Shown in pieces: positions 24,812-32,287 of a stretch of DNA of 64,000 nucleotides (position 1 is the first letter of the stretch; each line of letters begins with the position of its first letter). The notes beneath the pieces were generated by a model. That model had not been told where the DNA came from. It worked only from the letters and a program-made list of their open reading frames with translations, and searched no databases. The stretch is taken from the NCBI RefSeq assembly GCF_013031355.1, contig NZ_WPZO01000001.1, positions 372,001 through 436,000 of the forward strand, read 5' to 3'. The position numbers and the translations under genes were made by a program. This DNA is from Ruegeria arenilitoris (lineage in GTDB: Bacteria > Pseudomonadota > Alphaproteobacteria > Rhodobacterales > Rhodobacteraceae).

Positions 24812-26311
24812 TTAGTCCATTGCCTTGAAGTTGAACTCGCCACCTTCCTTGATGCCCGAGGGCCAGCGCGCGGTGACGGTCTTGGTGCGGGTGTAGAACT
24901 TGAAGCTGTCGGGACCATGCTGGTTGAGGTCGCCGAACATGGACTTCTTCCAACCGCCAAAGGTGTGGTAGGCTAGCGGAACCGGGATCGGAACGTTGAT
25001 GCCGACCATGCCGATATTGATCCGGCTGGCAAAGTCGCGCGCAGTGTCACCGTCACGGGTGAAGATCGCGGTACCGTTGCCGTATTCGTGATCCATCGCC
25101 AGACCAATCGCTTCTTCATACGAACCTGCGCGGACGGTCGACAGAACAGGGCCAAAGATTTCCTGCTTGTAGATGTCCATGTCGGGCGTGACGTTGTCGA
25201 ACAGGTGCGGGCCGACAAAGAAGCCATCCTCATAGCCCTGCAGGCTGAAGTCGCGGTTGTCGACAACCAGCTTGGCGCCTTGCTCAACGCCCGAGTTGAT
25301 CAGGCCGAGGATACGCTCTTTCGCGGCGGCAGTCACAACAGGGCCCATGTCCACGTCGTCACCTGCGGTGTAGGGGCCGACTTTCAGCTTTTCAACGCGC
25401 GGGATCAGCTTCTCGATCAGGCGATCCGCAGTTTCTTCGCCGACAGGTACAGCGACCGAGATCGCCATGCAGCGCTCGCCAGCCGCGCCGAAACCTGCAC
25501 CGACCAGCGCGTCAGCCGCCTGATCCAGATCGGCGTCGGGCATGACGATCATGTGGTTCTTGGCACCGCCGAAGCACTGCGCGCGTTTACCGTTGGCGGT
25601 TGCGCGGCTGTAGATGTACTGCGCGATCGGGGTCGAACCCACAAAGCTGACGCCCTGAATGATCTCGCTGTCGAGGATGGTGTCCACGGCCTCTTTGTCG
25701 CCGTTCACAACCTGGAACACGCCCTTGGGCAGACCGGCCTCGACGAACAGTTCGGCCAACATCAGCGGCACCGAGGGGTCACGCTCGGACGGTTTCAGAA
25801 CCACGGCGTTACCGCAGGCCAGAGCCGGACCGACGTGCCACAGTGGCATCATCGCGGGGAAGTTGAACGGCATGATCGAACCGACCACTCCCAGCGGCTG
25901 GCGCATCGAGTACATGTCGATACCGGGGCCAGCGCTGTCGGTGAATTCACCTTTCAGCATCTGCGGTGCACCGATGCAGTATTCGATCACTTCCAGACCA
26001 CGCTGCAGGTCACCCTTGGCGTCTGGGATGGTTTTGCCGTGCTCGCGGCTCAATGCCTCGGCCAGCTTATCCATGTCGCGGTTCATCAGGCCGACCATGG
26101 CCATCATTACACGCGCGCGCTTCTGCGGGTTGGTTGCGCCCCATGCAGGTTGCGCGGCAGCGGCGGCCTCGATGGCGGCGGTGGTTTCTGCGGCGCTGGC
26201 CATCGGGCAGCGATACTGAACTTCGCCGGTGGCCGGGTTGAACACGTCGTCAAAGCGGCCGGATGTTCCGGGGCTCATTTCGCCGTTGAGGAAGTGGGTC
26301 AGGTCTTGCAT
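24812..26311 (-). CDS. mmsA: methylmalonate-semialdehyde dehydrogenase (CoA-acylating)
   Basis: Converts methylmalonate semialdehyde to propionyl-CoA, the last step of valine breakdown, and also acts in inositol catabolism. 499 residues from the ATG at 26311, behind a strong GGAGGAG; 85 upstream codons of open frame run through the promoter region and are excluded. Aldehyde-dehydrogenase residues: Asn150 in MPFNFP, GGAKNH, and the nucleophile Cys281 in GERCMAIS. The cysteine context and length are those of MmsA rather than general ALDHs. It stands apart from the mmsB operon but opposite a LysR regulator with operator-like dyads between them. Confidence 0.95.
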   Translation of the reverse strand: MQDLTHFLNGEMSPGTSGRFDDVFNPATGEVQYRCPMASAAETTAAIEAAAAAQPAWGATNPQKRARVMMAMVGLMNRDMDKLAEALSREHGKTIPDAKGDLQRGLEVIEYCIGAPQMLKGEFTDSAGPGIDMYSMRQPLGVVGSIMPFNFPAMMPLWHVGPALACGNAVVLKPSERDPSVPLMLAELFVEAGLPKGVFQVVNGDKEAVDTILDSEIIQGVSFVGSTPIAQYIYSRATANGKRAQCFGGAKNHMIVMPDADLDQAADALVGAGFGAAGERCMAISVAVPVGEETADRLIEKLIPRVEKLKVGPYTAGDDVDMGPVVTAAAKERILGLINSGVEQGAKLVVDNRDFSLQGYEDGFFVGPHLFDNVTPDMDIYKQEIFGPVLSTVRAGSYEEAIGLAMDHEYGNGTAIFTRDGDTARDFASRINIGMVGINVPIPVPLAYHTFGGWKKSMFGDLNQHGPDSFKFYTRTKTVTARWPSGIKEGGEFNFKAMD

Positions 26312-26331
26312 CGAAAACTCCTCCGATAGAT

Positions 26332-26343
26332 TTGTGCGCACAA
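26332..26343. promoter_or_regulatory. palindrome in the mmsA/LysR intergenic region
   Basis: Perfect 12-bp palindrome TTGTGC-GCACAA, 21 bases before the mmsA ATG. The position suits an operator or activator site controlling mmsA. Confidence 0.45.
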
Positions 26344-26389
26344 TAGGCTTGCAGAAATCGCGCGAACAGAGGCAATGTCTCAAAAGAGC

Positions 26390-26405
26390 TTTGCAAAAAT
26401 GCAAA
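26390..26405. promoter_or_regulatory. second dyad, next to the LysR gene start
   Basis: TTTGCA-AAAA-TGCAAA, 6-bp arms, ten bases before the ATG of the divergent LysR gene and abutting its ribosome site. This is the usual place for autoregulation by a LysR protein. Confidence 0.45.
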
Positions 26406-26414
26406 AGGTGACAC

Positions 26415-27317
26415 ATGAATCCGAACTGGGATGACATGCGGGTTTTTCTGGCTGTCGCGCGTGAGGAAAGCCTGTCTTCGGCCGGGCGAATACTCAAGAT
26501 TGACCCCGCCACGGTCGGACGGCGGATTGCCCGGCTTGAGGCAACATTGGATGCGACCCTGTTCACGAAGTCCCAGCAGGGTTACCTGCTGACCGCGGCG
26601 GGGGAGCGCCTGTTGGATCACGGCCTGCAGGCCGAAGAGGCGATGCGTGCAGCGGCGGGGGCGGTGGTGGGCTCGACCAAGTCTCTAAGCGGTCAGATCC
26701 GGATCGGGGCGCCTGATGGCAGCGCGAATTACTTGCTTCCGCAGGTCTGCGCGAAAATCAGCGATGCCAACCCCGACCTGGATATCCAGATTCTGGCCTT
26801 GCCGCGGATCATCAACCTGTCCCGGCGCGAGGCGGATATGGCCATAACGGTAAGCGCGCCAACCGCGGGAAAGCTGCTGGTCAAACGTATCAGCGACTAC
26901 AAGCTGCATATGGTGGCGACGCAGGATTATCTGGATGGCCACGATTCCATACAGTCGGTTAACGATCTGAAGGGGCATCGGTTGATTGGTTATATTCCGG
27001 ACATGATTTTCGACCGAGAGCTTGATTACCTTAACGATATCGGTGTTGACCGTGTCGCGCTTGCATCGAACTCCGTCTCGGTTCAACTGCGTCAGGTGAC
27101 ACTTGGTACCGGTGTGTGTGTGGCCCATGACTTTACGTTGCCGTTCCACCGGAACCTGCGGAAAATCCTGACGGATCAAGTAAGTTTGACCCGCAGTTTC
27201 TATCTTGTTCGGCACCAGGGTGACCAGCGCAACGAACGGTTGAACCGCTTTGCCGACGCCCTGACACAGGGCATCCGTGACGAAGTTGCGCGGCTTGAAG
27301 CCGATGCCGACGCTTGA
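26415..27317 (+). CDS. LysR-family transcriptional regulator, divergent from mmsA
   Basis: 300 residues. The N-terminal winged helix-turn-helix occupies about residues 5-65 (MRVFLAVAREESLSSAGRIL, then DPATVGRRIARLE), with a recognition helix that differs from the typical SQ(S/P)AVSR in reading DPATVGRR. The rest is a periplasmic-binding-protein-like effector domain. LysR proteins usually regulate the divergent gene, here mmsA, in response to a pathway metabolite. That role is inferred from position and the two dyads in the 103-base gap. Confidence 0.9.
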   Translation: MNPNWDDMRVFLAVAREESLSSAGRILKIDPATVGRRIARLEATLDATLFTKSQQGYLLTAAGERLLDHGLQAEEAMRAAAGAVVGSTKSLSGQIRIGAPDGSANYLLPQVCAKISDANPDLDIQILALPRIINLSRREADMAITVSAPTAGKLLVKRISDYKLHMVATQDYLDGHDSIQSVNDLKGHRLIGYIPDMIFDRELDYLNDIGVDRVALASNSVSVQLRQVTLGTGVCVAHDFTLPFHRNLRKILTDQVSLTRSFYLVRHQGDQRNERLNRFADALTQGIRDEVARLEADADA

Positions 27318-27376
27318 CAGGTCGACCCAATCGCGCAACGCTTTGGAATAAGATTATTATTTCGGAGGTGTTCTTC

Positions 27377-27814
27377 ATGCTCGTACAGGCCATTCTGAAA
27401 TCCAAGGCAACAGAAGGCGTGGTGACGATCGAGCCTTCGGCGACGGTCTCAGAAGCTTCGAAGATACTGGCGGATAAACGCATCGGTACTGTTGTCGTGT
27501 CCGAAGACGGCGGGCAGACGGCGTCCGGCATCCTGTCCGAACGGGATATCGTACGCGAACTTGCGGCAAGCGGCAGCGGATGCCTGAACCAGCCGGTCAG
27601 CGCGTACATGACACAAGAGTTGATTACCACAACGCGGCAAGCAACCGTTCAGGACATCATGGCCCGGATGACCGAAGGCCGCTTTCGTCACATGCCCGTG
27701 GTTGAGGATGGCAAGCTGATTGGAATTGTGACGCTTGGCGATGTGGTCAAGGCGCAGTTGTCGGAACTGGCGATGGAAAAAGATGCGCTGCAAGGCATGA
27801 TTATGGGCCACTGA
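27377..27814 (+). CDS. tandem CBS-domain protein
   Basis: 145 residues from the ATG at 27377, which follows an ideal CGGAGGTG; earlier in-frame codons belong to the intergenic gap. Two CBS motifs form one Bateman module: TIEPSATVSEASKILADKRIG (about 19-39) with SGILSERDIVREL, and TTTRQATVQDIMARM with LIGIVTLGDVVKAQL. Such stand-alone modules bind adenine nucleotides and sense energy charge or act as regulators. Its partner is unknown. It is followed 85 bases later by coaD. Confidence 0.9.
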   Translation: MLVQAILKSKATEGVVTIEPSATVSEASKILADKRIGTVVVSEDGGQTASGILSERDIVRELAASGSGCLNQPVSAYMTQELITTTRQATVQDIMARMTEGRFRHMPVVEDGKLIGIVTLGDVVKAQLSELAMEKDALQGMIMGH

Positions 27815-27899
27815 CGGCCCAGACTTCCGAACTGATCGCTTGCACCTGCATCAAGTTTATGTTTGCTTGCGCAGAAATATTGTTGCGCAGGAGGGCGCG

Positions 27900-28391
27900 A
27901 TGCGGGTCGGATTATATCCCGGAACCTTTGATCCTATCACGTTGGGTCATATCGACATTATTCGCCGCGCCGCAGCGTTGGTGGATAGATTGGTCATCGG
28001 CGTTGCCATCAACCGCGACAAGGGACCGATGTTTAATCTGGAAGAGCGCGTTGCCATGATCGAAGCGGAATGCGCGCATCTGTCCGATCAGACCGGGACC
28101 GAGATTGTTGCCCATCCGTTCGAAAACCTGTTGATCGATTGCGCCCGCGATGTGGGGGCGCAGATCATCGTGCGAGGACTGCGGGCTGTCGCGGATTTCG
28201 AGTATGAATTCCAAATGGTTGGCATGAACCGTGCGCTGGACAACTCAATCGAGACCGTGTTCCTGATGGCCGAGGCCCGGCATCAGGCCATCGCATCGAA
28301 ACTGGTGAAAGAGATCGCGCGGCTGAACGGGGACGTGTCGAAATTCGTCACGCCCCGGGTCAATGACGCTCTGCGCGAAAAGTTAGGCTAG
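27900..28391 (+). CDS. coaD: phosphopantetheine adenylyltransferase
   Basis: Transfers AMP from ATP to 4'-phosphopantetheine in CoA biosynthesis. 163 residues from the ATG at 27900, with GGAGGG before it. The nucleotidyltransferase signature begins GLYPGTFDPITLGHIDII, with the ATP-binding TLGHIDII corresponding to the T/HxGH motif; IIVRGLRAVADFEYE and the C-terminal KEIARLNGDVSKFV are also typical. The last nine bases overlap the convergent gap gene (28383-28391). Confidence 0.96.
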   Translation: MRVGLYPGTFDPITLGHIDIIRRAAALVDRLVIGVAINRDKGPMFNLEERVAMIEAECAHLSDQTGTEIVAHPFENLLIDCARDVGAQIIVRGLRAVADFEYEFQMVGMNRALDNSIETVFLMAEARHQAIASKLVKEIARLNGDVSKFVTPRVNDALREKLG

Positions 28392-29387
28392 GGCGCCCAT
28401 CGCGGCGGCTGTGTCCAGCATCCGGTTCGAGAAACCCCATTCGTTGTCGTACCAAGCCAGCACGCGCACCAGCGTGCCGTCAGTGACTTTGGTTTCCGCC
28501 AGCGACACGGTCGAACTGTGGGCGTCGTGGTTGAAGTCCATCGATACCAGCGGACGGCTTTCGGCAGCCAGAACGCCGGGGATTTTGGCAGCAGCGTCAA
28601 CGAACAGCGCGTTGACCTCTTCTTCGGTGGTGGGGCGCGAGACCTCGACCACCAAATCCACCACCGACACGTTCGGCGTGGGGACGCGGATCGCCTGACC
28701 GGTCAGTTTTCCCGCCAGTTGTGGCAGAACCAACCCCACAGCCGCAGCGGCCCCGGTTGTGGTCGGAATCATTGACAGGGCCGCAGCGCGCGACAGGTAA
28801 GGGTCCTTGCCCGCAGTATCGTGAACCGGCTGGCTGGCGGTATAGGCGTGAACGGTGGTCATGTTGCCGTGTACGATACCCAATCCCGCGTCCAGTGCGG
28901 CCGCAACCGGGGACAGGCAGTTGGTGGTGCAGGAGGCGTTTGAAACTACGGTGTCTTCGGCGGTCAGTTCGTTGTCATTGACGCCAAACACAACCGTTTT
29001 GACTGCACCATCGCCGCGCGCAGGCGCCGAGATCAACACCTTCTTCGAGCCGTTTCTCAGGTGCCGTTCAGCGGCCTCGCGCGTACGGAACACGCCGGTG
29101 CATTCCAGAACCACGTCAACATCCGACCAGTTCAGAGCCTCTGGGTCGCGTTCACTGGTCAGACGGATCGGGCCGGCGCCAACATCCAGGCCTTCTTCGG
29201 TCAGTGAAACCTTGTTGGGATAGCGGCCATGCACGCTGTCGAATTCGAACAGATGCGCGTTCATTTCCGGCTTGGCCAAGTCATTGATGGCAACGATTTC
29301 CACGTCGGTGCGCCCGGTCTCCATCACCGCGCGTAAAACGCCGCGTCCGATCCGCCCGAATCCGTTGATTGCCAGCTTGAGTGTCAT
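28383..29387 (-). CDS. gap: type I glyceraldehyde-3-phosphate dehydrogenase, NAD-type paralogue
   Basis: 334 residues. Rossmann start NGFGRIGRGVLRA; catalytic Cys153 in SNASCTTNC, with His in HAYTASQ. The coenzyme loop reads AINDLAKPEMN, with Asp36, the residue that favours NAD over NADP. Substrate motifs SRAAALSMIPTTTGAA and the C-terminal WYDNEWGFS are intact. It is the second of two gap genes on this strand, with a small membrane-protein gene between. A palindrome TTAGCGCTAA lies 34 bases before its start. It overlaps the end of coaD by nine bases. Which paralogue is glycolytic and which gluconeogenic is inference. Confidence 0.94.
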   Translation of the reverse strand: MTLKLAINGFGRIGRGVLRAVMETGRTDVEIVAINDLAKPEMNAHLFEFDSVHGRYPNKVSLTEEGLDVGAGPIRLTSERDPEALNWSDVDVVLECTGVFRTREAAERHLRNGSKKVLISAPARGDGAVKTVVFGVNDNELTAEDTVVSNASCTTNCLSPVAAALDAGLGIVHGNMTTVHAYTASQPVHDTAGKDPYLSRAAALSMIPTTTGAAAAVGLVLPQLAGKLTGQAIRVPTPNVSVVDLVVEVSRPTTEEEVNALFVDAAAKIPGVLAAESRPLVSMDFNHDAHSSTVSLAETKVTDGTLVRVLAWYDNEWGFSNRMLDTAAAMGALA

Positions 29388-29418
29388 TTTCTGCTCCGTC
29401 CGAGTATCGGCTAAATAT

Positions 29419-29432
29419 GGTTAGCGCTAACA
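29419..29432. promoter_or_regulatory. operator-like palindrome upstream of the NAD-type gap gene
   Basis: GGTTAGCGCTAACA contains the perfect palindrome GTTAGCGCTAAC (29420-29431). The same motif in imperfect copies lies before the other gap gene. As I recall, CceR, a LacI-family regulator of carbon metabolism in Rhodobacter sphaeroides, recognises a TTAGCGCTAA-like site. Confidence 0.6.
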
Positions 29433-29468
29433 TCTCCAGATAAGCGGAAATGTCAAGCAAAACCTCAG

Positions 29469-29612
29469 TCAGCGCCAGATGGCGACCCAATCCAGAAAGG
29501 CGTAGAGTTTTTTTCCCAGGAAGATCAAATGCTCGGGACCATAGACTGCATAGTCGACAATGATCGCACCAAGGATCATGAGGCCGAGCCAGATAGCGAT
29601 TTGATTGGTCAT
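29469..29612 (-). CDS. 47-residue membrane protein between the gap genes
   Basis: ATG at 29612, stop TGA at 29471-29469. The protein starts MTNQIAIWLGLMILGAIIVD, has one hydrophobic segment (about residues 5-24), and then an amphipathic tail with VYGPEHLIFLGKKLYAFLDWVAIWR. A GGGG ribosome site lies six bases before the start. It has the shape of a single-pass inner-membrane peptide. I do not recognise a family by name. It sits downstream of the second gap gene and its terminator, upstream of the first. Confidence 0.6.
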   Translation of the reverse strand: MTNQIAIWLGLMILGAIIVDYAVYGPEHLIFLGKKLYAFLDWVAIWR

Positions 29613-29631
29613 TGCGGCCCCAAACGAAAAT

Positions 29632-29657
29632 GCCCGCCCAGATAACCTGAGCGGGCA
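29632..29657 (-). terminator. terminator-like hairpin after the second gap gene
   Basis: GCCCGCCCAG-ATAACC-TGAGCGGGC region: GCCCGC pairs with GCGGGC and CAG with CTG around one mismatch. The minus-strand exit reads ATTTTCG. It lies 26 bases past the stop of the gap gene at 29684. Confidence 0.7.
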
Positions 29658-29683
29658 AAAAGGTTCAAGATTTCGAACCGGTC

Positions 29684-30685
29684 TTAGTTAAGGTGACCCA
29701 TGGCAACGGCCACGTCTGCCATGCGGACCGAGAAGCCCCATTCGTTGTCGTACCAAGCCAGAACGCGAACCAGACGGCCATCAACAACACGGGTTTGATC
29801 CGGTGCGAAGATCGAGCTTTCCTCGGTGTGGTTGAAGTCGGTCGAGACCAGCGGAGCGGGCTCATAGCCCAGAACGCGCTGCATCGGGCCTTGTGCGGCT
29901 TCGCGCACGATCTCGTTAACCTCTTCGACGGTCACTTCGCGCGAGGCGCGGAAGGTCAGGTCAACAGCCGAGACGTTCGGAGTGGGAACGCGGATGGCGG
30001 AACCATCCAGGCGGCCTTTCAGGTTCGGCAGAACCTCACCCAAAGCCTTGGCGGCACCGGTCGAAGTCGGGATCATCGACATCGCCGCAGCGCGGGCGCG
30101 GTACAGGTCGCTGTGACGGCGGTCCAGCGTCGGCTGATCACCGGTATAAGCGTGGATCGTGGTCATGATTCCGTTTTCGATGCCGACACCTTCGTCCAGT
30201 ACCTTGGCAAGCGGAGCAAGGCAGTTGGTTGTGCAGGAGCCGTTCGAAACCATGTTGTCGTTTGCGGTCAGAGTGTTGTGGTTCACCCCGAACACGATGG
30301 TCTTGTCGACATTCTTGCCCGGAGCGGACAGCAGAACCTTGCTGGCGCCCCGCTCAAGGTGAGTCTTGGCTTTCAGACCGTCGTTGAATTTACCGGTGCA
30401 TTCCAGTACGACGTCGCAGCCTTCCCAGTCCAGCTCGTTCATGTCGTAGGTCGAGAACATCTCCATCGGGCCGCGGCCCAGATCCATGGTGTTGCCATTG
30501 ATCGCGATGTCGCGGGGGAAACGGCCATGTACGCTGTCGTATTTCAGCAAATGCGCGGTTGTCTCCAGCGGGCCGGTCGCGTTGACCTTGATCACTTCGA
30601 TGTCGTTACGGCCCGACGCGGCGATGTGCGACAGGGTGCAGCGGCCGATGCGGCCAAAACCATTGATACCGACCTTGATGGTCAT
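29684..30685 (-). CDS. gap: type I glyceraldehyde-3-phosphate dehydrogenase, NADP-type paralogue
   Basis: 333 residues from the ATG at 30685, with GGAG seven bases before it; 20 upstream codons are excluded. Catalytic Cys151 in SNGSCTTNC, HAYTGDQPT, and WYDNEWGFS are intact. The coenzyme loop is KVNATGPLETTAHLLKYDS: Ala36 replaces the Asp36 of the neighbour, as in Bacillus subtilis GapB, which prefers NADP. This points to a biosynthetic or dual-coenzyme role, an inference from one residue and its surroundings. Three palindrome-like sites lie upstream of it at 30774-30816. Confidence 0.93.
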   Translation of the reverse strand: MTIKVGINGFGRIGRCTLSHIAASGRNDIEVIKVNATGPLETTAHLLKYDSVHGRFPRDIAINGNTMDLGRGPMEMFSTYDMNELDWEGCDVVLECTGKFNDGLKAKTHLERGASKVLLSAPGKNVDKTIVFGVNHNTLTANDNMVSNGSCTTNCLAPLAKVLDEGVGIENGIMTTIHAYTGDQPTLDRRHSDLYRARAAAMSMIPTSTGAAKALGEVLPNLKGRLDGSAIRVPTPNVSAVDLTFRASREVTVEEVNEIVREAAQGPMQRVLGYEPAPLVSTDFNHTEESSIFAPDQTRVVDGRLVRVLAWYDNEWGFSVRMADVAVAMGHLN

Positions 30686-30773
30686 GTGACGTCTCCAAAA
30701 TGCGCTTGCTTTGCAGGCCATATAACGGCGATTACTGAATCTCAAAAGAGTAAAAGCGGCATATTTTTAAGGT

Positions 30774-30816
30774 GTTAGCGCAAACCTCGCGCGATTGCGC
30801 TAACGCTTGCGCTAGC
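30774..30816. promoter_or_regulatory. cluster of three operator-like half-palindromic sites
   Basis: GTTAGCGCAAAC (30774-30785), TTGCGCTAAC (30795-30804) and TTGCGCTAGC (30807-30816), with centres about 19 and 12 bases apart. Each is a variant of the GTTAGCGCTAAC palindrome found upstream of the other gap gene. They lie between the divergent gap and DUF808 genes and could act on either. Confidence 0.6.
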
Positions 30817-30867
30817 TGTGGGATCGGGTAGGGTCCGGTTGCGGCAGGATACAGGAAAGGATGCGCG

Positions 30868-31827
30868 ATGAGCGGTCTATTGGCCCTTTTGGATGATGTG
30901 GCGGGGATCGCCAAGGTCGCGGCGTCTTCGGTGGATGACGTGGTGGCAGCGGCGGGCAAGGCCGGGGCCAAGACGGCGGGTGTGATCATCGACGATGCGG
31001 CGGTTACTCCGAAATACGTTCAGGGTTTTGCGCCGGCGCGCGAGTTGCCGATCATCTGGCGAATTGCGCGGGGCTCGGTGTTCAACAAGATCGTGCTGCT
31101 GCTGCCGGTGGCTTTGTTGCTGGCCAATTTTGCGCCCTGGCTGATCACACCTCTGCTGATGTTGGGCGGGTCGTATTTATGTTTTGAGGGGGCCGAGAAG
31201 ATATTCCACGTCCTTTTTCCGCATGGCAGCCATGCCATCGAAGAAGACATGAACGTGCGCGATCCCGGTCACCTGGAGGAGCAGAAGGTCAGGGGGGCTA
31301 TCAAGACCGATTTCATCCTGTCGGCCGAGATCATGACCATTGCGCTGGCGGCCATTGAAGCTCCGAATCTGTGGATGCAGGCCGCGACGCTGGCGGTTGT
31401 AGGGATTGGTGTGACTGTGGCCGTTTATGGATCGGTCGCGCTGATTGTGAAGATGGACGACGTGGGCCTGTACCTGGCGCAGAACGCGCCGACGCCTGTG
31501 GGTCGCGGATTGGGGCGCGGTCTGGTCAAGGCGATGCCGGGCGTGTTGAAGACCCTGTCGGTAGTCGGGACTGCCGCGATGCTGTGGGTCGGCGGATCGA
31601 TTGTCATTCACGGGATGGAAGTTCTGGGCTTTGGCTGGCTGGGCCATCACATCCACGACTGGGCCTATGCGATTGGGCATTCGGTTTCCGAACAGTGGGT
31701 GGGCGCTGTGGAATGGATTTCCAAAGCCGCGATGGACGGTGTGTTTGGTCTGGCCTGGGGGTTTGTTTTGATCCCGGTTGCAACCAAGGTCATCGGGCCG
31801 TTGTTCAACAGGAAAGCTGACCACTAA
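30868..31827 (+). CDS. DUF808 integral membrane protein (YedI-like)
   Basis: 319 residues. The DUF808 N-terminal block is recognisable: GLLALLDDVAGIAKVAA, KTAGVIIDDAAVTP, ARELPIIWRIARGS, then the membrane segments ALLLANFAPWLITPLLMLGG and YLCFEGAEKIFH. Several further helices lie at about residues 155-190, 230-260 and 290-312. The family is conserved in proteobacteria but has no established function. It is divergent from the second gap gene and shares the operator-bearing region. Confidence 0.92.
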   Translation: MSGLLALLDDVAGIAKVAASSVDDVVAAAGKAGAKTAGVIIDDAAVTPKYVQGFAPARELPIIWRIARGSVFNKIVLLLPVALLLANFAPWLITPLLMLGGSYLCFEGAEKIFHVLFPHGSHAIEEDMNVRDPGHLEEQKVRGAIKTDFILSAEIMTIALAAIEAPNLWMQAATLAVVGIGVTVAVYGSVALIVKMDDVGLYLAQNAPTPVGRGLGRGLVKAMPGVLKTLSVVGTAAMLWVGGSIVIHGMEVLGFGWLGHHIHDWAYAIGHSVSEQWVGAVEWISKAAMDGVFGLAWGFVLIPVATKVIGPLFNRKADH

Positions 31828-31828
31828 G

Positions 31829-32242
31829 ATGCGGCATTTCCGCTTAGAAACCTTAGTAGATGGGCCTATCATCCGAGAAATCGGATCACGCGGGTCGTCT
31901 CAGAGCGGAGCATCTTCGCTTCTCTCTGCGCTGAGCATTGCCGCCGACGAAGTGCCGTTCGATGAAGAAGAACTCTACGGATTCTTACATTTTCGTATTG
32001 ATACCGCACTCAAGGCGCAGAAGCGTAGTCATTGGTCGGGCGGAAGAATTTACAACACTCTGACCGGGCAATCGGCAACTTACGTTCCCCTTTCAGGTAC
32101 ACATCTTCGCCAAGCGTTGTCTTGTATCGGCTTGCAACCACCCAAGAAAGTGTTGGTGCAAGGACGGTATGAGTTGCGATTGGATTACGCTCTGAAAGCG
32201 TATGATGCGTTAAAGCTGAAGGTTGAAGCTAAAACCAAATGA
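31829..32242 (+). CDS. unrecognised 137-residue protein
   Basis: ATG at 31829, two bases after the DUF808 stop (TAAGATG). It is soluble and basic, with no signal peptide or membrane segment; the C-terminal half (YNTLTGQSATYVPLSGTHLRQAL, about residues 73-95) looks like a compact domain. The third codon positions look less GC-rich than in the flanking genes. I recognise no family. It is followed at once by a strong hairpin terminator, which supports it being a transcribed gene coupled to DUF808. Confidence 0.55.
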   Translation: MRHFRLETLVDGPIIREIGSRGSSQSGASSLLSALSIAADEVPFDEEELYGFLHFRIDTALKAQKRSHWSGGRIYNTLTGQSATYVPLSGTHLRQALSCIGLQPPKKVLVQGRYELRLDYALKAYDALKLKVEAKTK

Positions 32243-32266
32243 AAAGGGCGGCCAAAGCCGCCCTTT
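32243..32266. terminator. bidirectional intrinsic terminator
   Basis: AAAGGGCGGC-CAAA-GCCGCCCTTT, perfect 10-bp stem and 4-base loop. The plus side ends in TTTG and the minus side in TTTTC. It separates the orphan gene from convergent tkt. Confidence 0.88.
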
Positions 32267-32287
32267 GTTCTATTCGTTGTGATTGGC

